DNA of 64,000 bases from Euglena gracilis (Eukaryota > Euglenida > Euglenophyceae > Euglenales): NCBI GenBank assembly GCA_039621445.1, contig CP154954.1, forward strand, positions 24,998,954-25,062,953, read 5' to 3'. The translations under genes were made by a program, and so were the position numbers. The notes beneath the pieces are model-generated. The model had not been told where the DNA came from and did not search any database. It saw only the letters and a list, made by a program, of their open reading frames with translations. This document shows positions 52,503-62,099 of the stretch, piece by piece. Every line of letters starts with the position of its first letter. Positions within the stretch are counted from its first letter, which is position 1.

Positions 52503-53975
52503 ATGAAGAAGACCGCAAACAGTGTGGACCGCATGCTCCCCCGACCCCCGAAACCAGATGAATTTGTTGCTACACTGGAAAAGTATTTGGTCGATTTGCA
52601 GAAGGGCCCTGCTGTTGACCCAATACACGGTACGTTGTTGGCCAACGTGTTGGAGGAGAAGCCAAAAGGGACCGCAAAGGCTGAGCGTGTAGCTGTTACA
52701 CGCCTGTTGGAGTTCCAGCAGATGTGTAAACATCTGAACGCTCAGTATGAGGACCTGGATGGCTTTTTTTCCGCATGGGCTGGTTGGGTCATTGACCCCA
52801 GATATTTGTTTGATGAGGCTACCCTCATCAATCAAGCTGAGCAACAACGCCGGGCACAGTGTGGCACCACATTCAAATTCGAGACATACCTGCCTTCTAC
52901 TGTCCGAGGTCATTTCAACTCTCTCGCACGGGTGTTCACATCTGTTGACCCGGACGGCACTCTGGTTCCATCTTCCAAAAAACAGTTTCCGCAACTGAAC
53001 CGCCTCATGACGTCGGCTCTGACGCGAGAGAGTTCCCGGAAAGCTGTGGGTACGGCTGCCCACCCACCTGTGGAAGTTCTTCAGGACGAGGAACTTCCTA
53101 CCGTGCTGGCTTCCGTGGATTGGCGCAAGCCTTTTGAGAGCCAACGTGCAAACATCCTCATTTTGGCGTACAGCACGGGGTACCGAAGTGAGGTTTTGAG
53201 GCGGTTGGAAGTGGGCTCTTTTGTGGAAACGCGGACCGAAGATGGAAAACGAATGCTCCAATGCAGCGTTGGGACCATGAAGAATCACTCTTCAACGTTG
53301 GAGACCACTGATGTCGCCCTCCTTCAGCAATTGATTGTTGAAGGGTCGGACCCTGCAACGTGTCCCATCAGAGCATTCGACAGACAGGTTGCCTTGGTTT
53401 CCGCCTCGCCACCCGGCCTCCGTGGAAATTGGCTCTTCCGCTCGTGCAAGCCCCTGGCAAGGACGTTGTCTGAACCTCAGACAACGGATGAGACCTTCAG
53501 AGGTGTGGCCGAGTGGGTGGGTGCGCAGGTGGGCCGGCGTGTAACATTCAAGGATGTTGCACGCCGGGCCGCCATGACTCGACTGGCAAACAACCCCGAT
53601 ATTTCGGCTGACGACGTGGCAAAGCACTTCCACGTGCACCGAAACACCGTGGCTGTTTACCATCGTGCAGGCAAAACGGTACCCATCAAAGCGGCCACAA
53701 TCCTCTCCACCCGGGTGACAAAGCAGGAGAAAAAAAAAGCCACCCCCCCCAAAGTGGAGCATGCGGCCCAACACGACGCTGGTCCCGCCGTACCTGTTGG
53801 TCAGCACGCGACAGGGACAGAGACTGCCGCGCCACCTCCAGTCACTGAAGGGCAAGCAAAATCTGAAGGAGGCGAGCAGCATGAGTATGACAGCATTGCT
53901 CTGCCACAATTCATCTTTCCCCTCCTAACAGACCTTCCGAGCCGAACCGCGAGCCAGCCAAGGATGTCAATCTAG
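52503..53975 (+). CDS. Tyrosine-recombinase-like protein of E1
   Basis: The 490-residue frame is intact. Residues 60-170 resemble a helical core-binding domain (TVRGHFNSLARVF). The catalytic part has the arginine box LAYSTGYRSEVLRRLEVGSF (R228), a lysine in GTMKNHSS (K260), the second arginine box VTFKDVARRAAMTRLAN (R354), and HFHVHRNTVAVYHRAG with His 379 and the presumed nucleophile Tyr 386. The first histidine of the usual HxxR is not there: Lys 350 or Asp 351 stands in its place. The tail from 400 is basic and then Pro/Ala-rich. The start ATG is supported by E2, where the same MKK/MSKKAANT N-terminus occurs. It probably moves E1 by strand exchange. Confidence 0.75.
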   Translation: MKKTANSVDRMLPRPPKPDEFVATLEKYLVDLQKGPAVDPIHGTLLANVLEEKPKGTAKAERVAVTRLLEFQQMCKHLNAQYEDLDGFFSAWAGWVIDPRYLFDEATLINQAEQQRRAQCGTTFKFETYLPSTVRGHFNSLARVFTSVDPDGTLVPSSKKQFPQLNRLMTSALTRESSRKAVGTAAHPPVEVLQDEELPTVLASVDWRKPFESQRANILILAYSTGYRSEVLRRLEVGSFVETRTEDGKRMLQCSVGTMKNHSSTLETTDVALLQQLIVEGSDPATCPIRAFDRQVALVSASPPGLRGNWLFRSCKPLARTLSEPQTTDETFRGVAEWVGAQVGRRVTFKDVARRAAMTRLANNPDISADDVAKHFHVHRNTVAVYHRAGKTVPIKAATILSTRVTKQEKKKATPPKVEHAAQHDAGPAVPVGQHATGTETAAPPPVTEGQAKSEGGEQHEYDSIALPQFIFPLLTDLPSRTASQPRMSI

Positions 53976-54046
53976 GACATGGGGACGTTCTCACGTATGC
54001 CTCAGCGGTATTATCCAAATGCCTACCTCTGACGCATCACAGTGGC

Positions 54047-54469
54047 ATGGAGGTCATCGTAGATGAGGAGCCCGAGTTCTGCACGCAGCCGTCCCGCAGC
54101 CGTCCTTGGCCGCTGAAACTGGAGCGCGACGATGACGACCTGGCCGTCGAGCGCAACCGCGCTCAGTGGTCCAAGTGGACCATTTTTGGCGCTCCCCCAT
54201 CTGCGGAGCACGCACCGGTGGCCCAGGACATGTCAAACATTCCCTCCCTTTTCCCTGCCGTCTCCTCCTCCCGGGCAAACAAACGCCCTCGTCCTGTCCG
54301 TCCCAATTGTGGGTTTTGTGGGGTCACCGTTCCTTTGAACCCACCCTGTCGTGAGCTAAATGCTGTGCTCTGTGATGCATGTGGGCTGTCGTACCACTGG
54401 AAGTGTGCTAACCTGGTGCGTCCCCCAAAGCATGGGTCCTGGATTTGTGAGTCGTGTGTTGGTCAGTAA
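54047..54469 (+). CDS. PHD-finger protein of E1
   Basis: The 140-residue frame starts 72 bases after the recombinase gene, on the same strand. Its C-terminal half is a C4HC3 finger: C88, C91, C109, C112, H117, C120, C134, C137 (CGFC, CDACGLSYHWKC, WICESC). PHD fingers bind histone H3 tails, so a role in choosing chromatin or in silencing control can be inferred but not shown. The stretch HAPVAQDMSNIPSLFPAVSS in front is also conserved in E2. No promoter or splice signal separates the two genes clearly, so they may share a transcript. Confidence 0.75.
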   Translation: MEVIVDEEPEFCTQPSRSRPWPLKLERDDDDLAVERNRAQWSKWTIFGAPPSAEHAPVAQDMSNIPSLFPAVSSSRANKRPRPVRPNCGFCGVTVPLNPPCRELNAVLCDACGLSYHWKCANLVRPPKHGSWICESCVGQ

Positions 54470-54661
54470 GGCGTAACGCTGCGCTCCTCGTTACGTCTCC
54501 TCGTTGTCTGTCATGCCGTTCCGTGTCCCGACGACCATTGTTCCAATTTTGCGCCAACTGTCTCTCAGCTGTTACAGCTCACGGTTGTCCGGTGACCATC
54601 TTTCCATGCATTGCATTAGATGTAGAACACCTCGCATTTCTGGCAAACACCTTTTATTTTT

Positions 54662-54775
54662 CAGTCCACGAGACACAGTGTGTGTCCCAGTCCACGGGGA
54701 CACACACTGTGTCTCGTGGACTCAGTCCACGAGACACAGTGTGTGTCTTGGGCCTCAGTCCACGGATATAAGGGA
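54662..54775. repeat. Hairpin cluster downstream of the PHD gene
   Basis: Three to four GTCCACGAGACACAGTGTGT units in alternating orientation follow the gene. The last part (CTTGGGCCTCAGTCCACGGATATA) is the reverse of 52118-52150. The cluster leads straight into the right 77-bp array. Confidence 0.8.
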
Positions 54776-55187
54776 TTTTGTTATTTTGGGGCCCTGGGAC
54801 AGTTGAGCAACAGAAGGGATTGGCTTCCAAAACGGTTCGGCGACACAAGGGATTTTGTTATTTTGGGGCCCTGGGACAGTTGAGCAACAGAAGGGATTGG
54901 CTTCCGAAACGGTTCGGCAACACAAGGGATTTTGTTTTTTTGGTGCCCTGGGACAGTTGAGCAGCAGAAGGAATTCGCTTCCAAAACGGTTCGGCAACAC
55001 AAGGGATTTTGTTATTTTGGGGCCCTGGGACAGTTGAGCAGCAAAAGGAATTGACTTCCAAAACGGTTCGGCAACACAAGGGATTTGTTGTTTTGGGGCC
55101 CTGGGACAGTTGAGCAACAAAGGAATTGGCTTCCAGAACGGTTCGGTAACACAAGGGATTTTGTTATTTTGGGGCCCTGGGACAGTT
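54772..55187. repeat. 77-bp tandem repeat array, right
   Basis: About five and a half copies of the same unit lie in the same orientation as the left array. Variants with AGCAAAAGGAATT resemble the last unit of the left array, as if the arrays were once continuous and the gene block had been inserted between them. Confidence 0.9.
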
Positions 55188-55264
55188 GATCACTAAAAAT
55201 AATGTTTATGGTGCATTTTTCGCTGTTTGAAATATGTTCTACGAAGTTTTAGGCCAAACAAGGA

Positions 55265-55437
55265 AAATCAGTATTGGGGGGGGCTTAAAAAGTTTGTGAC
55301 CCCCCCCTTTTGGTACATTAGAGTGGCTAGTCGGTCGACTAGTCGACCGACTAGCCAGTTCCCCCCACCGACTAGTCGGTCGGCTAGTAGTCGGTGAACT
55401 AGTCGACCGACTAGTCGGTCGACTACCCAGTACCCCA
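55265..55437. repeat. Right terminal inverted repeat of E1
   Basis: GGGGGGCTTAAAAAGTTTGTGACC, the CCCC run, TTTTGGTACATTAGAGTGGC and GTCGACCGACTAG units end in GACTACCCAGTACCCC. This is the reverse of the left end with a different number of internal palindromes. Confidence 0.75.
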
Positions 55438-55544
55438 CCCCCCCACTCTAAGTCGTGGAGCCCGTAGTGTTTGCAGTTCTTTGCCCTTAAATCAGATTGA
55501 AGCACAACGCAGTGAATGTACTCACCCTTATGTCCACACCCTTA

Positions 55545-56245
55545 TGCTCTAAGCCGAAAATCCGCACAAGGCCAAGCATTGTGGGGGCCTTTGGGCATCG
55601 GACCAGGCGCCTTTGGCGCTCGGTCCCCCCCCCTAAAGTGCCCCCCAGTAACTTTGCCTTATGCCCATATCTCGTTTTCCAGCGCTAGCCGCACGATATG
55701 TTCATGGTTAGGGTCATCCGGATGAACATTTCATACATTGGTTTCTATTCATGAAAAACAGGGTGTATTTCCTATTCAAGAAAATATTCCTTGTTTTTCG
55801 TGAATACCTTTTTGTGAAAAACAGAGCAGATTTTTGTGAATACCCTCACCCCCCGCCCCCTCAAAGTGGCCACCCTCCAGGCAACATGAAACCCCAAAAC
55901 GGCCACTGTAGGGGAGGGGACACTTTGGGGGGGAGGCACTTTTCACTTTCTTTGGCACCTTCGGCGCCAAAAGAAAGTGGCCACTTTGAGGAGGGTAAAC
56001 CAAATTTGCCAAAAGATTTTGGCCACTCTGAGGGGGGGAGACACTTTGAGGGGGTGGGGTGAGGGCAGGATTTTTTCTCAAAAAGTGGAAAAAAAAGTTC
56101 CCCAAATGCCCCAAACCATGGCTTGAAGCACACCAACAAAATACAGGGAAGGCGAGGGGCCTTTCTATTCACAGTTACAGAAAAATCGTGGGCTCTAACC
56201 CGTATACAGGGCGTAAAAAGGGTTTTGCCCACAATTTTTAAATAA
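55545..56245. mobile_element. E-family relic without genes
   Basis: The left part has TTCGTGAATACC and GTGAAAAACAG-type decayed hairpins (55745-55850). The right part (56120-56245) has GAAGCACACCAACAAAATAC, TCACAGTTACAGAAAAATCG and TGGGCTCTAACCCGTATACAGG, homologous to the end of E2 at 61877-61965. The middle is a C/G-rich block with GTGGCCACTTTGAGG-like repeats. It looks like a short, non-coding derivative. Confidence 0.5.
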
Positions 56246-56638
56246 TCACCCCCCGTTTCGCCACTTTGGCCACGCCTGACCCGTGTTCCGGCGTGCTTTT
56301 GTGGCCCAAAATGGCCATTTTGGGGAGTTTTTGGGGGGGGGCAATTTTTGGTAAAAAAAACCAATTTTTTCCAAAATATCTCGTCAATGAAGCAAAATCA
56401 AAGGAAATGTCCAAACAGCAAAAATGAAGCCCTTGGAACACCCTATCCAACTTTACCATTCCCCCAACTCTTCGTGTAGCCCGAGTTACGGCCATTTCGT
56501 TTGGCCAAAACTTTGGCCCATTTCAGGGGCAATTTTGGGCCGTTTTCGGGGGTCAAAATGCTCATTCAACCCTGTTTGAATTTTGAATGGATTTTTTTTA
56601 GAAAAAATATTCACCATTCATGTTGTTTTTCCCCACAG

Positions 56639-56775
56639 TGTGACATGTCTCAGCACCAATTGGTGCTAACATGCTTCCATGGCCCACGATACTGCACTTT
56701 TTGTAATGAATTTATCTTCGGCCTTACATATCAAGGGTTTGCTTGCACCCAATGCGGCATTGCTTTCCAAGGGAT
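56639..56775 (+). other. Exon with C1 (diacylglycerol-binding type) domain, first part
   Basis: A good 3' splice site (TTGTTTTTCCCCACAG) is followed by an open frame reading MSQHQLVLTCFHGPRYCTFC and GLTYQGFACTQCGIAF. The pattern H-x12-C-x2-C-x13-C-x2-C is that of C1 domains of protein kinase C-type proteins, which bind diacylglycerol or act in protein contacts. The last part of the domain (H-x2-C-x7-C) is not in the following bases. It may lie in a later exon, and a candidate is at 63.28 kb. This is the best trace of a host gene in the window. Confidence 0.5.
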
Positions 56776-57570
56776 GCTTGATTGCAATTTCTTGTGTCAT
56801 GTGTTAGAGCAGGAAAAAAATTCCCTAAAAATACACATTCCAGAGATTCGGTATGGCACAAGCCCAACCCCCAACACGTCCCTCAAAAATGGGTTTCAGG
56901 GGCGGCTCCCCTGTGACCCCGTGACCCCGGCAATGGAGCTTGCGCCTCCCGTCACCTTCAAAACGAGTATTGTTCAAGGACCAGGAACCAACCAAATACA
57001 AGCGCAAAGCCCAAATGAAAGGAAGCAACAAACAAGTGATGCAGGAAAAGTGTGGGATTTGGCATACCAAGCCTTCTTGAGTTTCATGAGAACTCATCAA
57101 TGCGTTCCTTGGGGGATGTTGTTTTAGTCCCAAAATCTTTTGCCCACAAATTCATTCATATGTTGTTCTCACACGAACACGAACACAGAAAAATATCCCA
57201 ATTTCCCACCTTTTTTTGCCGTCGACTTACACATGGAGGCTTTGCCTCCCCTGTGACCTCTGTGACCAATCCCCCTGTGACCCCCCCCCCCTGTGACCCC
57301 TCTGTGACCCCAGCCCACCCCCTGCGTTGCTTTTATGAGGAGAACCAGGCAAAGCTCCAGCCAGTGACGTAAAAATGGCAGAATGACAGACAAAAAAGTG
57401 TAGGATTGCTGAAAAATTTCCAGGAAAAATTTCCAGGAAAGATTTCCGCAATTTTTCCATGAAAAGTTAAATTTATTTTTCCAATTGGAAAAATAGGAAC
57501 AATATTCTCCCTTTTCTGTGGGTTTTTGCAATGATTGGTTGGCACATCCGGGCCTTGTCAACTTTAAACG
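56776..57570. other. Possible intron with short frames
   Basis: The frame continues to 57127 with TWDLAYQ-like sequence (KVWDLAYQAFLSFMRTHQCV), but no domain is seen. From 57235 to 57320 there is a repeat of CCCTGTGACC units. The rest is A/T-rich and without features. Confidence 0.35.
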
Positions 57571-57571
57571 T

Positions 57572-57650
57572 TGCAACAGGCTCAGTGGTAGAGCACAGGG
57601 TCATTGACCCTACGGTTCTGGCATCGATGCCCAGTTCGCTGCTTTTTGGG
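57572..57650 (+). repeat. tRNA-like sequence, probable SINE head
   Basis: GGCTCAGTGGTAGAGC gives a perfect A box with a D-arm stem (GCTC/GAGC). It is followed by a hairpin CAGGGTCATTGACCCT and a T-arm-like CTGGCATCGATGCCCAG (B box). The acceptor stem does not pair, so it is not a working tRNA. A T-rich stretch follows. A tRNA-derived SINE head or tRNA pseudogene fits best. Confidence 0.45.
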
Positions 57651-58117
57651 CTTTTCTTTTTTTCTCATTAAGAATATTCCTGTATAGGCAAAAGCCTAGT
57701 TTCTCAATTTTGGAACCCCGGGAACCCTCAGGTGGTCGATTTGAAGAGAAAACTCGTTCCTGTGCGGTTCATTACTCTTCTCAAACCAAACAGAACAGAA
57801 AATGACCACAAAATTCGATTCTGATTCTGGCCGATCTGACGATCGCGAGCGTATCTCTGGCTGCGTGCATTGTTGAGGTTCCAAGTTACCCCTCGATTGA
57901 AAGCTCTTTTCAATAGACGGCCAGCGGTGATGATGACAGTTTTCCACGATGCATGGTACTCTTATTCCAAAACAACACCAATTTTCACCAAAATTGGATA
58001 CCCACACTATGGTCCCCAAATGGCAAATCTCATTCTGCTACATGGTTATAACGGAGGTTAGGCAGGGGTGGGGGGGGGGGGTTGGGGGCTTCGCCCCTAA
58101 AGGAATTTCAATGGAGA

Positions 58118-58152
58118 AACTTCACCGGTGAAGTTCACCGGTGAAGTTCACC
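58118..58152. repeat. Short TTCACCGGTGAAG repeat
   Basis: Two TTCACCGGTGAAG palindromes stand side by side, followed by a third partial unit. Poly-G runs lie on both sides (58063, 58177). Confidence 0.7.
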
Positions 58153-58673
58153 GCCATGTGTTTCCAATGAAGAGGGGGGGGGGTGGGGGGGTCCCGCCCG
58201 AAAAACCCAAAGTTCACCGCCTGATCTCCAACAGTCATATCACCACCCCATTTTCCCATTTTACAGTGGTTTTTTGCAATGATGTGGAGGGTGGAATTTA
58301 GACCAATTTCTCAGGACATTTTATTTGTTGATGTGCATTCACACAACTTCATTTGGCAAAGACCCAAAAAGACCCCTTCAAGGATTTGGACGAGCTTTAA
58401 CGACCCCATATGTGTGGTTTCCTTTTCAAAAAGTCAACCCCCTAAATGCCCCTTTTGGGGGCTGATGTTGACTAGTCCCCATCCTTGGTCATTTTTATAT
58501 CATGGAAAAATATTGGAAATATTTCCAAATTTTCCGCAATTTTCCTGCAATTTTTCTACAATTTTTCCATCGGAAAAATGAAAATTTATTTTTCCGCAAA
58601 ATAAGCAACCCTAAAAAAGTGACAAACAAGTATTTCATTTTTACCTTTTGTTTTTTTTTAACATGGTGCCAAA

Positions 58674-58868
58674 TTGGATTTAGGGGGCTTGGCAATTGTT
58701 CGCCACACTCCCCAGATGGCAGGAGGGGTTGCAATGGTGTCAGGAAAGTTTCTGTTAACTACTTTGGCTCATGATACAAAAATTTTAAGAAGAGATCAAA
58801 GTGATGAAAAAGTCCAAGGGGTTTCCCCAATGGTTTGTATTGCACCAGCTGTGTGGAACGAAGGTTAG
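58674..58868 (+). other. Possible host exon
   Basis: An open frame in normal-looking codon usage reads GLAIVRHTPQMAGGVAMVSG and KFLLTTLAHDTKIL, and ends at a potential donor GAAG|GTTAGC. A T-rich tract precedes it, but the acceptor is not clear. I do not recognise the protein, and it may belong to the same gene as the C1 exon. Confidence 0.3.
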
Positions 58869-59139
58869 CACGGGCCCTGCTGGGGTAGGCAATAGATTAT
58901 CACCCTGATTCCGTCCCAATTTCCAATATTTTTGTTGAAGCCATGAGCATCCGGATTCCATCTTTCTGAAACAACTTCATTTGACCCGCATCTCTGAGTT
59001 GTGGGTGTGTCAGTCGGGGTCGCGGGGTTTGTGGTACTGGGGTGGGGTCCCCCAGGACCCCCCCCCCCCAGGGGTGGGTGGGTGGGGGGACCCCCCCTCC
59101 CCCCGGTCTCAAAAAGAACCCCTGGCTCGATTTTGCAAA

Positions 59140-59283
59140 CACCGAACGGACCGCATTTCACCGGGTCGATGTCGTAGGCGTATACTGGATTTTCCAGCAC
59201 ACCATGAAATTTGCGGGTAATCCTCAAACAGAAATCGGCTAATTTAGGATGTTGTCCAGAACTCTCAATGACTGCAGAGATTT
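59140..59283 (-). pseudogene. Gypsy pol fragment (G4)
   Basis: The minus strand reads RITRKFHGVLENPVYAYDID then FGVCKIEPG, matching the start of the G1 reverse transcriptase (REFHGVLENPVYACDIDP at 21.7 kb). The homology at DNA level extends to about 59283. It is an isolated 140-base piece. Confidence 0.7.
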
Positions 59284-60377
59284 GGACCAGGGGTTAATTG
59301 GGAAGGTGTCACACAGTTTCATTTCTCCTTTGGGTGCCGTTTTAGGCTCCTAGTTCTGGGTGCCTTCTCGTTAGATGATAGAAGTCTTCTAATTTTTTTT
59401 GCTTTCAAACACAACTTTTTGCCATGATTCAGGGCTTTGGATGAGAAAAATGTTCTCTTTTTGAGCCAGACACTGTGCCCCTTCGAAATGGTCCAAAATT
59501 TTCCAACCATGCGGCTTGTGTGACCGCCACCACAAGTGAATTATTCGAGAACTGTGTCCCCCGGCTTCACGTCCGAACTGGCGTCTGAGGAATCACGGCC
59601 GATTTCGCCCCAAATACCCACGTTTGGGACATTTTTTTTGGCGACTTTAGTCCGATTGGTGGCCGATTGAAATTGGTAGATTTCACACGTCTGATTCCAT
59701 GCTGCCCTTCGATCAAAAGCTCTTCTCTTATTTTTTTGGCAATCGTATATTCCAAAAGTTGACATATTGTTCCTGTCATATCTCAACACATGTCATACGT
59801 TTTTTTTTTCAGCTGGAGAAAAGTTGTCATAGCCAAGCACTTTTGACTATTTTTTCTTTTGGTTTATCTTTTTTTTTTTTGTTGGTTGACAGGACAAATG
59901 TCGGCATGTCATTTTAATGACAGCAGACAAATGCGACTTTAGGTCTGTCGGCATACAGAGGGAGAAGGTATCAATCGAAAGCTCTCAACAATACCTTTCG
60001 AACGATACCCACAACTCAACCACACTGCACAGGGCTCTGAAAATCGCCGATCGCATGTTCCGACGCTGATTGCAAATTGTACTGTTCAGCTGCCATGTTG
60101 CCGCTCGATCGAAAGCTCTTCTCAAGGACTTTTCAGCAAATGGCCTCAGATTTCAGCCATGCTGCAATGTACTCTTATTTCAGAAACTACTCAAAATTTG
60201 CAAAGTGAAATTATTGCCCAATTTGCTCAGATATGCTTACCACATGCGTGCAAACCATTTTGGACACTTTCTGGCACTTTTTATTCTTTATCCTGGGCAG
60301 AGCAATCCCAAAATGCACGCCTTTGTTGTAACCATGAATTGAGGCCCGGCGCCTGCCCTGTATTTCGTGGGTGTGAA

Positions 60378-60475
60378 CACGAAATACAGGGCGTTATTTT
60401 CAATTCACGAATACAGGCTGTATTCGTGAATTGGGTATTCACGAAATACGGGCTGTATTTCGTGAATTGGATTTT
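60378..60475. repeat. E2 left hairpin block
   Basis: Two hairpins, TTCACGAATACAGGCTGTATTC and ATTCACGAAATACGGGCTGT with its complement, stand in tandem. The nearly identical block is at 61737-61830. Confidence 0.75.
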
Positions 60476-60662
60476 TTTTGTGTTTAAAACAGTTTCTGAA
60501 ACTAGAAACCTCGTTGCATCACATGATCCGAAGCGATTCAGAAAAAAACCAAATGCACAAAGCAAAAGAAAATTGAATGGCATATCCAGGGTGAGAAACG
60601 AAGGCGGTGCACAACCAGTGCAACGTCAGACAGCAAAGTGCTGTGGATTAACGCGGGGAAAG

Positions 60663-61457
60663 CTAACGTGGTTTGCACGAATGACACACCCATGACCCAT
60701 GTTTGGGCTCATGGCATAAATTCACACAACGCCAGTGGTATGAAAGGGAACAAACATCACACCGCACGCGGTTCATGTCACGACACGGGGAGCGAGGGGG
60801 AACGACCACACCACATCTGGCACACATGGGGGCGGCTGACACAAGGCGGCGTTTTTTGGAGGGAGGGGCATTGGAATTTGTGGACACAGAAACGGCAGGA
60901 AACACAGATGGCAAGTCAGAAAGGTCCTGCGCTACTGCTGCTCCCTCCTCCGCCGGAGGTGCCTCCCATGCCAGCCGCCGCCCCGGAGGATGGTACAAAC
61001 GGGGTTTCTGGCTGAGAAGTGGCGTGCATGCGGGCAAGGGCGTTCAGGTAACCCCTGAACGTGGATGCTTTCAATTGTCGGAATTTGAATGTCTGGCCAC
61101 ATTGGACCCGGCGTTGGTCCTCACATTGCTTGATGACCGCTTGCCCATCAAACAACAGTGGTGGATCAATCAACCAGGCCGCCCACGCACAAAGGAAAGT
61201 GTCCAGTTCGTCGTAGACAGCGCCAAGCGCACTGCACACCTCCTCGAATTCAAGGAGGTGAGCGAATGCGGATTGCTCTGTCCCTTCTGAACCAGATGCT
61301 TTCTTTTTGGTAGCCTCAAACAACAGGTTACCGTGCAGGGGGTCAACAGCAGGTTCTTTCTTTTCTCCCAACCCTGCTTAATGGTGGCCAAAAATTCAGC
61401 AACTTTTGGGGGTTGTGGCAACATTCTGTCCATGGTGTTTGCCGCTTTCTTCGACAT
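60663..61457 (-). pseudogene. Fused, deleted recombinase/PHD gene of E2
   Basis: From 61457 the sequence reads MSKKAANTMDRMLPQPPKVA. After a shift near 61390 it continues GEKKEPAVDPLHGNLLFEA and YDELDTFLCAWAAWLIDP, matching residues 1-160 of the E1 recombinase. Then, without the catalytic part, comes AAVAQDLSDLPSVFPAVS and a PHD finger: CARC, CDVCSLSYHWRC, WVCHSC. About 1.2 kb that in E1 holds all catalytic residues is missing. The PHD part is in a different frame from the recombinase part. A non-autonomous derivative that keeps the PHD part is likely. Confidence 0.7.
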
Positions 61458-61736
61458 TTTTCAGAGAACAGACTGAGGAGAAACACAGTGTGAAGGTGCA
61501 AAAATAGCACTTTTTGCTCTAAAACCGAAAAGCATTGTGGGGGCCTTTGCGGGCCTTTGCTCTTGCCGTTGCTCATCCCCATCGGCGCCCCCCCCCAAAG
61601 TGCCCCCAAATAACTTCGCCTTGCACCCAATAACTTGGCTTTACACTCATATCTCGTTTTCCAGGACCAGGGGTTGGTTATCAATGTGTTCCAGGTCATC
61701 TCGACAATGTTTTCACATTTGGGTTTCAATTCACGG

Positions 61737-61830
61737 AATACAGGGCGTTATTTTCAATTCACGAATACAGGCTGTATTCGTGAATTGGGTATTCACGAAA
61801 TACAGGCTGTATTTTGTGAATAGGATTTTT
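61737..61830. repeat. E2 right hairpin block
   Basis: This is the second copy of the block at 60378-60475, in the same orientation, with few base changes (TACAGG for TACGGG, TTTTGTG for TTTCGTG). Confidence 0.75.
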
Positions 61831-61928
61831 AGAAAATTTTGGGCAAAAAAGCGCCCCAAAAGTGCCCTAAACCATGGCGTGAAGCACACCCACGAAATAC
61901 AGGGCAGGCGCCGGGCCTCTTAATTCAC

Positions 61929-62050
61929 GGTTACAAAAAAATCGTGGGCTATAACCCGTACACAGGCCGTATAACGGGTCAAGGGCGCCTACGGCGCCCT
62001 TGACCCGTTATACGGCCTGTATACGGGTTATGCCCACGATTTTTATATAG
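61929..62050. repeat. Nested (T-shaped) hairpin of E2
   Basis: The centre is GGGCGCCTACGGCGCCC. The arms contain the side palindrome CCCGTACACAGGCCGTATAA. The borders AAAAATCGTGGGCTATAACC and GGTTATGCCCACGATTTTTA match the E1 structure at 52005-52110 in layout. Confidence 0.8.
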
Positions 62051-62099
62051 TTTCAAGGACATCAGACAGGTTGGTACGACGGGGCATTTTTCCACGTAT

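Larger units (their letters stand above)
50472..55437 (+). mobile_element. E1: hairpin-flanked tyrosine-recombinase/PHD element
   Basis: Terminal inverted repeats (50472-50700 and 55265-55437) enclose, in order: a 77-bp tandem array, a nested hairpin, a hairpin cluster, the recombinase-like gene, the PHD gene, hairpins and a second 77-bp array. The two arrays run in the same direction while the terminal repeats are inverted. The element interrupts the G run of gypsy fragment G3. E2 shows the same plan with different repeat sequences. A tyrosine-recombinase DNA transposon, comparable to Cryptons in enzyme class only, is the simplest reading. The arrays and PHD gene do not fit any family I know. 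Confidence 0.65.
60328..62050 (-). mobile_element. E2: second copy of the recombinase/PHD element, internally deleted
   Basis: Outer inverted arms (60328-60375 and 61880-61945, GCCCGGCGCCTGCCCTGTAT and complement) enclose hairpin blocks and a fused gene. The hairpin block CACGAATACAGGCTGTATTC stands in the same orientation on both sides (60380-60475 and 61727-61830), as the 77-bp arrays do in E1. A nested hairpin closes the right side. The parallel with E1 in plan but not in repeat sequence suggests a family with exchangeable flanking repeats. Confidence 0.6.

Noticed and set aside
57572-57650. Functional tRNA gene
   Set aside because: A box, D stem and a T-arm-like hairpin are there but the acceptor stem does not pair; a SINE head or pseudogene is more likely.
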